A stretch of DNA of 10,209 nucleotides from Lentisphaeraceae bacterium (lineage in GTDB: Bacteria; Verrucomicrobiota; Kiritimatiellia; RFP12; UBA1067), in contig SFPL01000121.1 of assembly GCA_004551905.1 (NCBI GenBank), forward strand, positions 1-10,209. The letters run 5' to 3'. The notes under the pieces are model-generated. The model did no database searches, had not been told where the DNA came from, and worked only from the letters and a program-made list of their open reading frames with translations. Position numbers and translations under genes: made by a program. Each line of letters begins with the position of its first letter. The first letter of the stretch is position 1. Positions 1-6,866 of this stretch are shown here, piece by piece.

Positions 1-1039
1 GAACGGCATATCCCAACACCTTCAGAAATATGGTTGTGTTCGTGATCGTCTCGGATACGCTTTCCTTATACGTGTCCCACATGTAGAGCCCGTCCCACGG
101 GTCCGACTCGGTCGGGACGGCCATGTGCTCCGTATACCTGTGCGCGTGCGACATGGACGAGGGCGGGACGTTTGTCGCGTAGAGGTTCACGACGGGACGG
201 TCCGCCTCGCGGACCATCCTGTAGGCGTTCGTGATGGACGAGGACCTGAACAGGCCGGACAGTTCAACGTCGTGCGCGTCGGCGAACGTGAACCGTCCGG
301 ACTGCGCGCACAGGTCGAGCGTCGATGCGCTCCAGAGGTTCGTGGAGACGTGGCGGACGCGGTTTGTCGCGAGGTAGTAGACCTTGTTCGTGTGGACTTC
401 CTCCGTGCCGTTCGTCAGCGCGTGGCGGACGAACTCGAGGCGCTGCGTGACGGAGACAACAAGATCGGTCCGTTCGACGACGTTGGTCTGGTCGTATCGC
501 CCGGTGATCCTCCCGACCGTCGGCGACGTGACGAGTTCGTTCGTCGGCGACGAGAAAAGCCAGGCGAGCTGCCCCGTCTTGATGACCCTCCCGTCCATGT
601 TACCGTACCTGTTAATTTTCCGGCCTCCGGCCGGGTCGAGCCTGACGCCAATCGGGAGGAAGAGGTTGGTGACCGCCCAGGCCCTCGCGACGGTCTGCGT
701 CATGCCGTCCACGAACGCCTGTATCGATGCCTTCGTCCCGTTCGTCTCGCCGGCGCCCCAGCGCCCGAACTCCCACCGCATGCAGAGGTTCGGCGCGTTC
801 GTCGTAAAGTCGAATCGGTCGTGCGTGAATGCGAGGCGCTCCTCGATGGCCTCATTGAGCCATGCGAGGTCCTCGTAGCGCATGGTCCTGTAGTCGCCCG
901 CGTCCCCCATGACGGTGCCGGAGATGTTCGTGTACGTGACGCGGGTGAACGTGAAGTCGTTCGTCCCCGCGATGGGGGATGAGGCGGCCGCCGCCGCGAG
1001 CGCCGCGAGGAGCGCGGCGGTCTGGAGGAGTCTTCTCAT
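1..1039 (-). CDS. Signal-peptide protein of unknown function, Thr-Asn rich (3' end outside window)
   Basis: I do not recognise this family. The frame is open without a stop from the ATG at 1039 to the window edge, giving 346 visible residues; the C-terminus is missing. The start is fixed by an ATGA overlap with the stop of the upstream gene, so translation is probably coupled. Residues 1-25 look like a Sec signal peptide: MRR, then a Leu/Ala-rich hydrophobic core, then small residues around 18-22 suitable for signal peptidase I. There is no lipobox cysteine. The mature part is polar with many aromatics and has 14 Thr-Asn dipeptides spread through it (first at 26-27, last at 333-334). It lies at the distal end of a phage tail operon, where fibre, baseplate or host-surface genes are usual. 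A phage-encoded exported or surface protein is one reading; a virion protein with a hydrophobic N-terminus is another. The reading frame is secure, the function unknown. Confidence 0.8.
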   Translation of the reverse strand, partial: MRRLLQTAALLAALAAAAASSPIAGTNDFTFTRVTYTNISGTVMGDAGDYRTMRYEDLAWLNEAIEERLAFTHDRFDFTTNAPNLCMRWEFGRWGAGETNGTKASIQAFVDGMTQTVARAWAVTNLFLPIGVRLDPAGGRKINRYGNMDGRVIKTGQLAWLFSSPTNELVTSPTVGRITGRYDQTNVVERTDLVVSVTQRLEFVRHALTNGTEEVHTNKVYYLATNRVRHVSTNLWSASTLDLCAQSGRFTFADAHDVELSGLFRSSSITNAYRMVREADRPVVNLYATNVPPSSMSHAHRYTEHMAVPTESDPWDGLYMWDTYKESVSETITNTTIFLKVLGYAV

Positions 1040-2064
1040 CGGTAGTACTGGAGGTTGGAAAGATTGGAGGTGCGCGAGTCGGAGACGACGCAGTTCTCCT
1101 TCATTAGGTAGAGGAGGACCCACGTCTGCTCGTCCGTGGCATTCGTATTCGTCGGATCCTTCAGGACTTCGCCGACGTTCGCGCCGGACTGCGTGATCAC
1201 GTGGAGGTAGACGGCCCTCTCAGCGTCCTTCACGTCCGTCATGGCGTCGGGGTCGATGGCCATGTCCGTCCCCGCGAGGGATGCGTTCTGGCGGACGCAG
1301 TAGACGTTCTTCACCTCGAGGTCTCCGTCGTCCTTCGCGGCGAACCACCACACGAGGTCGAACGGGCGGTCCTCGCGCGTGCCGACGGAGATGGGGTCGC
1401 TCCAGATCTGCCGCACGGACCGCGAGACGCCGTCCCCGCCGCCCGTGATCGTGACGTTCGCGACGACCTGCCGGAAGGCGTCGCCCCAGTTCCCAAGCTC
1501 GCCGTCCGAAGGCTCCTCCTGCACGTCCCCGCCGGACGTCCCCGCGTTCGGCACGGCCGTGACGGAGACGCCGGGACCGGCGGCGGATTTGAGGCTGTCG
1601 ATGCCGTCGCGCATGGCGCGGGGCTTGCCGTGGACGACGACGCGGAACGTCCTCTCCGCTTCAGCCGTCCCGTCCCCGGATGAAGACCCGTCCCCGGCAG
1701 AAGACTCGTCCAGACGGAACACGTACCAGTCCTTTCCGTCGTCCTCGTGGCCGGTCGCGGTGTCTGCCCTGCGGTTGAGGACCTTGCAGACGTCTCCGAC
1801 GGAGAGGCACCCCGGCGGGAGATAGATCTCCCACTGCCCGTTCCCCTCGGCGAGTTCGTGGTAGCGGACCCTGAACGGGCGGATTCCCGCGTCCACGGCG
1901 CCTCCGCCCGGCGTCCCGTTGATGGCGGCCCCGCCCATACCGTAGGATATGCTCACGTTCGCGCCCGCGACGGGGGCGGTCCGCCGGGCGTAGTCGAGGA
2001 GCGCGTTGTAGGCGCGCGCCGTCACATGCTCCGTCGGCGCGAGGCGTCTGGGCGGAACGATCAC
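1036..2064 (-). CDS. Hypothetical distal tail-region protein, 342 residues
   Basis: The family is not recognised. I chose the GTG at 2064 because it overlaps the upstream stop as GTGA and has a GGAGG seven bases before it; the open frame extends further upstream, but only as a shadow of the preceding gene. The N-terminus (about residues 7-50) has Pro-rich and Gly-rich stretches resembling the start of phage fibre or baseplate-associated proteins. A low-complexity Ser/Gly/Asp linker at about 121-137 separates two parts. The C-terminal part is rich in beta-prone Val/Thr/Trp segments and ends in Gln-Tyr-Tyr-Arg. It has no signal peptide, unlike the next gene, to which it is coupled by an ATGA overlap. 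Position downstream of the tape measure suggests a baseplate, hub or fibre component, but this rests on synteny alone. Confidence 0.75.
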   Translation of the reverse strand: MIVPPRRLAPTEHVTARAYNALLDYARRTAPVAGANVSISYGMGGAAINGTPGGGAVDAGIRPFRVRYHELAEGNGQWEIYLPPGCLSVGDVCKVLNRRADTATGHEDDGKDWYVFRLDESSAGDGSSSGDGTAEAERTFRVVVHGKPRAMRDGIDSLKSAAGPGVSVTAVPNAGTSGGDVQEEPSDGELGNWGDAFRQVVANVTITGGGDGVSRSVRQIWSDPISVGTREDRPFDLVWWFAAKDDGDLEVKNVYCVRQNASLAGTDMAIDPDAMTDVKDAERAVYLHVITQSGANVGEVLKDPTNTNATDEQTWVLLYLMKENCVVSDSRTSNLSNLQYYR

Positions 2065-2951
2065 GATCCATCCTCCGAACCGTAGAGGTCGGTCTCGATG
2101 CTGTCGGCGCCCTGCCAGGCGAGGTTCCAGGTGAAGCAGCTGTCCGGGCGCGGCGAGAGGACGGACTTGACGAGCATCCACGTGTAGGCCGTGCCGTCTT
2201 CCGGGTTGATGACGCCCGAGAGGAAGTCATCGGCGCTCCGCCCGGCAGGGTCCGTCCAGCCGAGCGGGCACGCCGGGTCGCCGACCGTTCCGACGCGGTA
2301 CTGCGCCTCCCATGCGGCATGCGGGCTCTGGACGACGAGCTGCATCGTGAAGACGGGCGCATAGCGCGAGTAGGTCTCGATGCCGCGCGAGATGAACTCG
2401 GCGAGCTTCCGCGTGTTGCCCTCCATCTCCTTGCCGCCCACCTTGAAGTCGTAGTAGGCGGCGGGATTCGCCTCGCGCTGCTCCTCCCACTTTCGGATCT
2501 CCCCGAGGTCCGGCGCGTTCTCGCCCCGGTCAGCGCGCCACGTGCGGATGGGCTTGGAGACCTCTACCCAGTCGAGGCCGAAGAGGACGGCGTGGACGTT
2601 CTGCGCGCACGTGACGGCAAGGCGGCCCACGCCGCCGGGGCCGCGCGTGAGGACGGCGGACGTGATCTTCCGCGCGCCGTAGGCGCCGTTGCTGTCTGAT
2701 TCGCCGTCAGGCAGGTCCGAGAGGCTGCCGTCGTCGGCGTTCCCGACGCCGATCCCGTTCAGCTTCTGGACGATCTCCTCCCACGGACCCTCATACGTGA
2801 CCTCCGAGCGGTTCGCGTCGAGCGCGTGCGTGATGCGCCGCCCGACCGTGAGGTGGATGCCGTCGATCCCCTCGCCCTCGCCCGATCCCGTGAGGGAGAG
2901 CTTTCCGTTCGTCCCGAGCCCGCTGAGCCCGCCAAGTGATGAGAGTCCCAT
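2061..2951 (-). CDS. Hypothetical tail protein downstream of tape measure, 296 residues
   Basis: No family is recognised with certainty. The ATG at 2951 is preceded by a strong purine-rich ribosome site (AGGAAGGAAGG) and lies 18 bases after the tape measure stop. The first 30 residues are Gly/Ser/Leu rich. The middle contains a charged segment (about 130-160) and the C-terminal third is rich in Trp, Tyr and Pro, typical of virion structural proteins. In siphovirus-like operons this slot usually holds the distal tail protein or a hub/baseplate component, which is my best guess. Its stop overlaps the next GTG start by four bases, so the two are likely co-translated. There are no membrane segments, signal peptide or visible catalytic motif. 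Confidence 0.75.
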   Translation of the reverse strand: MGLSSLGGLSGLGTNGKLSLTGSGEGEGIDGIHLTVGRRITHALDANRSEVTYEGPWEEIVQKLNGIGVGNADDGSLSDLPDGESDSNGAYGARKITSAVLTRGPGGVGRLAVTCAQNVHAVLFGLDWVEVSKPIRTWRADRGENAPDLGEIRKWEEQREANPAAYYDFKVGGKEMEGNTRKLAEFISRGIETYSRYAPVFTMQLVVQSPHAAWEAQYRVGTVGDPACPLGWTDPAGRSADDFLSGVINPEDGTAYTWMLVKSVLSPRPDSCFTWNLAWQGADSIETDLYGSEDGS

Positions 2952-2969
2952 GCTTTGCCGCCTTCCTTC

Positions 2970-3980
2970 CTACTGGAGCCCCGTCGTCTCGAAGATGTCG
3001 CGCAGCACGGCACCGAGGCGCTCGCCGTTCGCGGCCGCTCCGGCGTTGGATGCGTCGACGATCCGCTGGAGGAGGTCCACCATGCGCTCCTGCAGTTCGA
3101 TGACCTTCCCGTTCGCGGAGGCCACGTCCACAGAAGGCCCGACGGTGAGGCCGCGCCGCGAGAAGGCGTCCGAGAACTCGGATGCGGTGTAGGGGTCGTA
3201 GAGCGGGCTCATCCTCTCCAGACTCTCGTCGTAGACGGCGCGGTTGTAGAGCGTCCCGAGCCGCTGGTACTCTCCCTGCAGGTACGTGTACTCCGTCGAT
3301 GTCTTGTCCCCTCTGAACGCGGCGAGGCGATCCGCTGACTCCTTCTGGCGCGCCTGGAGGTCCCGCCGGTTCGCGGTGAGCCACTCGATGCGCGCTTCGC
3401 GGCTGCCCTGCCAGCCGAGGAGCCGCCGCTGCGCCTCCGCGCCGAACCCGGCGAGAAGCCCCTCGCTGTTCTGCCACGCGGTCTGCCACATGCCGATCCG
3501 CGTCTCGCGCTGCTCCTGGCGTTCGCGCGCGAGCTGCTGCGCGAGTCCGAACGCCCCGCCGAGCGCGGCTCCGATGACCGCGCCTGCGGGTCCGCCCAGC
3601 ATCGCTCCGGCGGTGCCGAACTGCAGCGCGCCGGAGAGCGTGGATTGCGCGCGGGAGACGGTCGTGTTGTCCGCACCCGGCGTGCGGGCGAACGCGAAGG
3701 CCGCGCCGAGGCCCTGGTGGAGGGCGAACCCGGCGAGCGCCTTGCCGATCGCCTTGCCCGCCCCGCCGCCGGAGACGGTGCGCTCGAACTCCTGGCCCGC
3801 GGCACGTCCCGCCTTCTTGGCGGAATCGGCGGAGACGCCGCCGGGCGCGGCGGACTCGCCGCCCGCGCCGGTCGCGTCCTGGACGCGCCGGGCCTTGCGG
3901 TCCAGCAGCTTGTCCATCGACGCCTCGGCCTCCGCCGTGTCGGCGGTGACCTTGAGCTTGACTCCGTATTCCTCTGCCAT
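2970..3980 (-). CDS. Putative short tail tape measure protein, 336 residues
   Basis: Tape measure proteins span the tail lumen and set tail length. The evidence is position directly after a frameshifting chaperone pair and composition. Residues 1-35 are charged; 36-80 are Gly/Ala/Ser rich; 81-150 hold Ala/Gly-rich hydrophobic helices, the strongest at about 121-150; 151-250 is a Gln/Arg/Glu-rich, probably coiled-coil segment; 288-336 is another amphipathic helix ending at a Gly-Leu-Gln tail. I chose the ATG at 3980, not the in-frame start at 3998, because it overlaps the upstream stop as TGATG with GGAGGAAG ahead of it. At roughly 0.15 nm per residue, the usual rule for tape measures, 336 residues would give a tail near 50 nm, so the protein is short for the class. 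No lysozyme or peptidase domain is visible. Confidence 0.65.
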   Translation of the reverse strand: MAEEYGVKLKVTADTAEAEASMDKLLDRKARRVQDATGAGGESAAPGGVSADSAKKAGRAAGQEFERTVSGGGAGKAIGKALAGFALHQGLGAAFAFARTPGADNTTVSRAQSTLSGALQFGTAGAMLGGPAGAVIGAALGGAFGLAQQLARERQEQRETRIGMWQTAWQNSEGLLAGFGAEAQRRLLGWQGSREARIEWLTANRRDLQARQKESADRLAAFRGDKTSTEYTYLQGEYQRLGTLYNRAVYDESLERMSPLYDPYTASEFSDAFSRRGLTVGPSVDVASANGKVIELQERMVDLLQRIVDASNAGAAANGERLGAVLRDIFETTGLQ

Positions 3981-4506
3981 CAGGGCTTCCTCCCCCACGT
4001 CTCAAACGCGAGCTCGTCCTCTAGGAGCGTGCCGGTCTCGCTTCCTCCAGGCCCCTGCACCCAGCAGCGCCAGAGGAGCGCCCCCTGGACCGCCGGGAGT
4101 TCGCCGAGGACGTAGTCCGGACGGTAGCCGTAGGTTCGGCAGAGCCATTCGACGAGCTCGGCGACCCATCCGTTGCCGAGTTTTTTTTTGAGCCGGGCGA
4201 CGGACGGGGCAGCATCTCGAAGAACGCCGCCACCTCGTCGAGCGTGTGCGCGAGCTTCTGCCGGTATTCGAGCGGAGAGATCCCGCCGTAGGCGATGAGC
4301 GCCATGTCCTCGATGCGGCTGAAGTTCGCCACGCTGTCGGCGAAGTCGTTCTCGACCACGAAGATGGCCGTGAGGCACTTCGGCATGTCGTCGATCTTAC
4401 CGGCGAGGATGGGGGAGTCGAGCCGGCAGAGCAGGGCGACCTTGCCGAGCGTGAGCTTCGCGGGGCTCGTGAGCGCCGCGAGCGCGGCCTTTGGATTGTC
4501 CTTCAC
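3980..4506 (-). CDS. Tail assembly chaperone, -1 frameshift fusion product (G-T-like)
   Basis: This is the predicted long product of a programmed -1 frameshift, analogous to lambda gpGT. Zero-frame decoding runs from the GTG at 4506 for 109 codons to the A9 run at 4181-4189, then continues in the -1 frame from 4180 to a TGA at 3980-3982, adding 66 residues, about 175 in total. The -1 extension looks like real protein, with Trp, Tyr and Leu well spaced, whereas the zero frame beyond the run becomes Ser/Arg/Thr-rich and looks like a shadow. The end meets the tape measure start as TGATG. Tail chaperone pairs of this layout are conserved between tube and tape measure genes in long-tailed phages. 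A homopolymer length error or a real one-base change would give the same picture. Confidence 0.6.
4021..4506 (-). CDS. Tail assembly chaperone, unshifted product (G-like), 161 residues
   Basis: This is the zero-frame product. It starts at a GTG at 4506, with a G-rich site just upstream that overlaps the stop of the tail tube candidate. Residues 1-105 are a plausible globular, mainly helical domain with good amino acid balance, from an Ala/Leu/Lys N-terminus through a segment containing Asp-Met-Pro-Lys-Cys-Leu to Phe-Phe-Glu-Met. After the A9 run the last 52 residues are Ser/Arg/Thr/Gly-rich low complexity and overlap the -1 frame before a TAG at 4021. In lambda the unshifted gpG is the major form and gpGT the minor one. 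Here the unshifted form keeps an unusually long out-of-frame tail, which is a reason to consider that the fusion may be the main or only functional product. Confidence 0.6.
   Translation of the reverse strand: MKDNPKAALAALTSPAKLTLGKVALLCRLDSPILAGKIDDMPKCLTAIFVVENDFADSVANFSRIEDMALIAYGGISPLEYRQKLAHTLDEVAAFFEMLPRPSPGSKKNSATDGSPSSSNGSAEPTATVRTTSSANSRRSRGRSSGAAGCRGLEEARPARS
4157..4189 (-). promoter_or_regulatory. Candidate -1 ribosomal frameshift site (A9 run) with adjacent stem
   Basis: On the minus strand a run of nine A (4189 to 4181) is followed by C. In the zero frame it reads TCA AAA AAA AAC, giving two overlapping slippery heptamers of the X XXY YYZ type, A AAA AAA and A AAA AAC. The downstream frame is exactly -1 relative to the upstream one. 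Immediately 3' a six-base stem can form, CTCGGC (4180-4175) with GCCGAG (4162-4157), with a 12-base loop; it lies closer to the slip site than the usual 5-9 base spacer. A run this long could also cause transcriptional slippage, so the mechanism is open. Confidence 0.6.
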
Positions 4507-4517
4507 GGCGTCGCCCC

Positions 4518-4871
4518 CTAGATCGCGGTGGTCTTGTTGCAGTTCAGGTAGACCTCCGCCGTCACGGAGATCTTGCGGTAGGCCTGGTTCTCCTCCGCGA
4601 GCGAGGCGCGCGTGACGTAGCCCTGCTTCCCGTTGATCGTGATTGGATCTCCGACCTTGGGGAGCGCCGTGCCGGCGGCGACCTCGATCGTGCAGGTGAG
4701 CGTGGTCTTGCGGTCGTACATCGTCTGCTTGACGATCTGACCGGCCTCGTTGTACTCGGGCGCGAGGACGGCCTCGTCCTCCTGGCCGATAGACGTCACG
4801 ATGCCCGTGACGCCGTTGACGCCGCCCTGGACGCCCCATGCGGCGACCCCTTGTAATGTGCGTGCTGCCAT
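4518..4871 (-). CDS. Putative major tail (tube) protein, 117 residues
   Basis: This small protein starts at an ATG at 4871 with an AAGGAAAG-type ribosome site, 29 bases after the upstream stop. It is Thr/Val/Gly rich with alternating hydrophobic residues, as expected for a beta-rich tube subunit: segments around 20-35, 50-65 and 72-110 look like strands, with a Gly-Asp-Pro turn near 76 and a single Cys near the C-terminus. It sits between a tail terminator candidate and the frameshifting chaperones, the standard place of the major tail protein in long-tailed phages. It is short compared with many tube proteins, so a small tube-initiator or tail-associated protein is the alternative. No sequence signature was recognised; the call rests on order and composition. 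Confidence 0.55.
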   Translation of the reverse strand: MAARTLQGVAAWGVQGGVNGVTGIVTSIGQEDEAVLAPEYNEAGQIVKQTMYDRKTTLTCTIEVAAGTALPKVGDPITINGKQGYVTRASLAEENQAYRKISVTAEVYLNCNKTTAI

Positions 4872-4900
4872 GTCTCTTTCCTTTCCGTTTCTGTCTGTAG

Positions 4901-5317
4901 CTACTCTTCGGCCGCCGTGAACGTGCCGGACATCTCCGCGACGGCCTCCAGCACGCCGTCCCCCGGCGTCGTGTGGCTTAGGCGCACGTAGTGCCCGAGG
5001 CCGGCCGCCTCCAGCGCCTCTGCGCCGGCGTCCGCCGCGTCGATGGCGGTGGTGAAGCCGGACGCGTCGCGGTTGATCGGCACCCACTCCGTCGCCGCGA
5101 CGGAGAAGCGGACGTCGTAGACCTCCGGGTGCGTGTGGCGCTTCGCGACCTCGTCCACCGTGACGACGACGGCGAGCCCGCCGAGACGGGCCTCCTCCTC
5201 CTCGATGAGCGCGGCGAGCTCCTGGTCGCTCTGCGCGACGACGCGGGCGCGGGCGAGGCCGGGGGCCTCTCGCAGGGCCGCGACCGCGCGTTTGAGGACT
5301 TCGGCGTGGACGCTCAT
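4901..5317 (-). CDS. Putative tail terminator / head-tail joining protein, 138 residues
   Basis: The ATG at 5317 overlaps the upstream stop as ATGA, so it is likely translationally coupled. The protein begins with an amphipathic helix (Val-Leu-Lys-Arg-Ala-Val-Ala-Ala-Leu), then a Glu-rich helix at about 36-43, followed by beta-prone segments with Val-Val-Val-Thr-Val and Tyr-Asp-Val-Arg-Phe-Ser-Val. This helix-then-sheet plan and the size fit the tail terminator or minor tail protein class (lambda gpU-like fold), whose member caps the tube before joining to the head. It precedes the tube and chaperone genes, as in lambda-like and HK97-like operons. I cannot see a diagnostic motif, so the functional call is inference from size, pattern and order. 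Confidence 0.5.
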   Translation of the reverse strand: MSVHAEVLKRAVAALREAPGLARARVVAQSDQELAALIEEEEARLGGLAVVVTVDEVAKRHTHPEVYDVRFSVAATEWVPINRDASGFTTAIDAADAGAEALEAAGLGHYVRLSHTTPGDGVLEAVAEMSGTFTAAEE

Positions 5318-5901
5318 GCCCCCCTCCTTCCCAGAAAGAGGATGGCGTCCGCAGCGCCGCGCGCGGCCTGGGCGTGCATCTCGCCGTCCGTCGGGAGGAG
5401 CGAGCGGTCCTGCGGGATCCTCGCGCGCGTCCGGAGGAGATAGAGCGCGGTCGCCGCGCGCTCGCCTCCTCTGCGCCCGAAGAGGATCCCCGCGCCGGGT
5501 CCGCCTCCGCGCGCGGAGACCCTGAAGAGGCTCCAGCCCTCGGCGGCTAGGCGCCCTGCACGAACACCGTAGCTCACGCGGTTGATCGGGATCGTGAGCG
5601 CCTTCGCCCTCTTCGGGCGTATGTCGAGCGGGTGGAAGACGCGCGCGAAGCCGGGGATCGGGATGTCGACGGCGTCGTCCCTGCAGACGATGGCGCGCGC
5701 GCCCTTGCGCAGGAACCCGGTCGGTGCGGCGCCGAGCGACTCCGCCGTGCCGTGGCGGGAGCGCGCGAGGCGCGAGACGTAGCGGCGCACGGAGACGTAG
5801 AGCGCGTAGGCGGCCGCGTGCGCGACCTCTCCGCGCGCGTCGTTGCTGAGCGCGCCGAGCATGTCCTGAAGGCGCTGGTCCGGGATGAGCGAGTACGTCA
5901 T
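5314..5901 (-). CDS. Putative tail completion / minor tail protein, 195 residues
   Basis: I took the ATG at 5901, which overlaps the upstream stop as ATGA; the open frame continues upstream only as an Arg/Gly-rich shadow. The N-terminal 50 residues are helical. The middle has a basic stretch and an Ile-Pro-Ile-Pro segment. The C-terminal part contains a segment ending in Arg-Ile-Pro-Gln-Asp-Arg-Ser-Leu-Leu-Pro followed by a terminal helix, an arrangement common in HK97 gp10-like or virion morphogenesis proteins that connect head and tail. The protein is very Arg-rich. Its place between the head genes and the terminator candidate supports a neck or tail-completion role, but no catalytic or diagnostic residues are seen. 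Both ends overlap neighbours by four bases. Confidence 0.5.
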   Translation of the reverse strand: MTYSLIPDQRLQDMLGALSNDARGEVAHAAAYALYVSVRRYVSRLARSRHGTAESLGAAPTGFLRKGARAIVCRDDAVDIPIPGFARVFHPLDIRPKRAKALTIPINRVSYGVRAGRLAAEGWSLFRVSARGGGPGAGILFGRRGGERAATALYLLRTRARIPQDRSLLPTDGEMHAQAARGAADAILFLGRRGA

Positions 5902-6632
5902 GCGGCTACCTCCTCGCCCGGCCCGATCGACGGTGCGTCCGGGACCCGCGCGACCTCGCCCGGTCCGATGAGTCCGAGTTCCTCGCATCGGTCGCGCTCC
6001 ACGTCATCCCAGTCGAGCCCGCTGCCGTAGGCGAACGGCGGGTAGGGGTTGCCGAGCGTGTCGCGGAATCCGCCCGCGCCGGCGCCGAGGGCCGCCCAGA
6101 TGGGGGACGATTTGAGGGCGATCATGCCCCAGTCCGGGTAGATGCCGCTCGTCCGGAGCGCGCCCTCCCATCCTACGGCCTCGCCTGCCGCACGCCAGCG
6201 CTTCTGCCAGTCCGCGCGCGGTGCGCGGCGGTCATCGAAGCGCGTGAGCTCCCAGGCTGGGTAGGCGTCAACGGTTGCGGGGGTCTGCGACCAGATGCGC
6301 GCGACCGATGACGCCATCTGGCGGTTCGTGTCGAGGATGAGCGAGAGGCGGCGGCGCGAGGCCGGGTTCAGGATGCCGTTGCCGTCCTGAGGCGAGTGAC
6401 CGAGGTCGGCGAGGGAGCGCGTGAGGCGGTCGACGGCGTCGGCCTCGCTGACGCGCCCGGCGGAGATGTCCGCGAGCGCGTCGCGCAGGTCTGCGAGGTA
6501 GGGCTCGTAGGCCATGCGCGCCGAGTAGATGGACCGGCGCAGGACGTCGGCGGCGATCCGCTCGCGGATCTCGTCCGAGCCGAGCGTCGTCGGCAGCAGA
6601 TCGCGGACGAGCTGGATCGTCTCCTGGTCCAC
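5898..6632 (-). CDS. Putative Mu F / SPP1 gp7-like minor head protein, 244 residues
   Basis: I chose the GTG at 6632, with GGAGGGGAGG about six bases upstream; the longer open frame begins inside an Arg-rich shadow of the small gene before it. Residues 1-80 are helical and charged. Residues 94-115 (Arg-Arg-Leu-Ser-Leu-Ile-Leu-Asp-Thr-Asn-Arg-Gln) resemble the helix of Mu F/SPP1 gp7-type minor head proteins, and 123-210 hold a Trp-rich segment with Asn-Pro-Tyr-Pro-Pro-Phe at 195-200 and Tyr-Gly-Ser-Gly-Leu-Asp next to it, a pattern I associate with that family. The short acidic C-terminus repeats Gly-Pro-Gly-Glu. In Mu the F gene precedes the protease, but here the gene follows the capsid gene, so the assignment is moderate. 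Another head-tail neck protein is the alternative. Confidence 0.5.
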   Translation of the reverse strand: MDQETIQLVRDLLPTTLGSDEIRERIAADVLRRSIYSARMAYEPYLADLRDALADISAGRVSEADAVDRLTRSLADLGHSPQDGNGILNPASRRRLSLILDTNRQMASSVARIWSQTPATVDAYPAWELTRFDDRRAPRADWQKRWRAAGEAVGWEGALRTSGIYPDWGMIALKSSPIWAALGAGAGGFRDTLGNPYPPFAYGSGLDWDDVERDRCEELGLIGPGEVARVPDAPSIGPGEEVAA

Positions 6633-6637
6633 GGCGG

Positions 6638-6817
6638 CTACCTCCCCTCCGGCTGCGCGAAGCACCCCGTTGCGTTCGCGGTGCAGTCGGCCGTGCAGAC
6701 GCACGACGGCTCCTCGCCGTCTGCGGCGCGGTAGGCGAAGCCGCCGCGCACGGTGCAGGGCGTTCCACGCTCCAGCGGTTCGCCTGCGGCGATGTTCGAA
6801 AGTTCCTTCATGGCCAT
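6638..6817 (-). CDS. Small Cys-rich phage protein, 59 residues
   Basis: The ATG at 6817 (or a second in-frame ATG at 6811) has AAAGGA seven bases upstream, and the TAG at 6638 lies five bases before the next GTG, so the gene fits tightly into the operon. The first 35 residues (Ile-Ala-Ala-Gly-Glu-Pro-Leu-Glu-Arg-Gly-Thr-Pro) recall the short beta-barrel capsid decoration or DUF2190-like proteins often encoded near phage capsid genes. Five cysteines fall at 21, 39, 41, 45 and 52, four of them in the last 21 residues as Cys-x-Cys-x3-Cys-x6-Cys. This could bind a metal or form disulfides. Function is not established; the frame, ribosome site and fit support a real gene. Confidence 0.65.
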   Translation of the reverse strand: MAMKELSNIAAGEPLERGTPCTVRGGFAYRAADGEEPSCVCTADCTANATGCFAQPEGR

Positions 6818-6866
6818 TGCAGTGTCCTTTCACAGTCCTTTCAAGGTGACATCAGTCGAGGAGCCT

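Noticed and set aside
125..982. Long plus-strand open frames opposite the signal-peptide gene
   Set aside because: They are Arg/Asp/Val rich low-quality translations on the opposite strand of a well-supported gene, as expected in GC-rich DNA.
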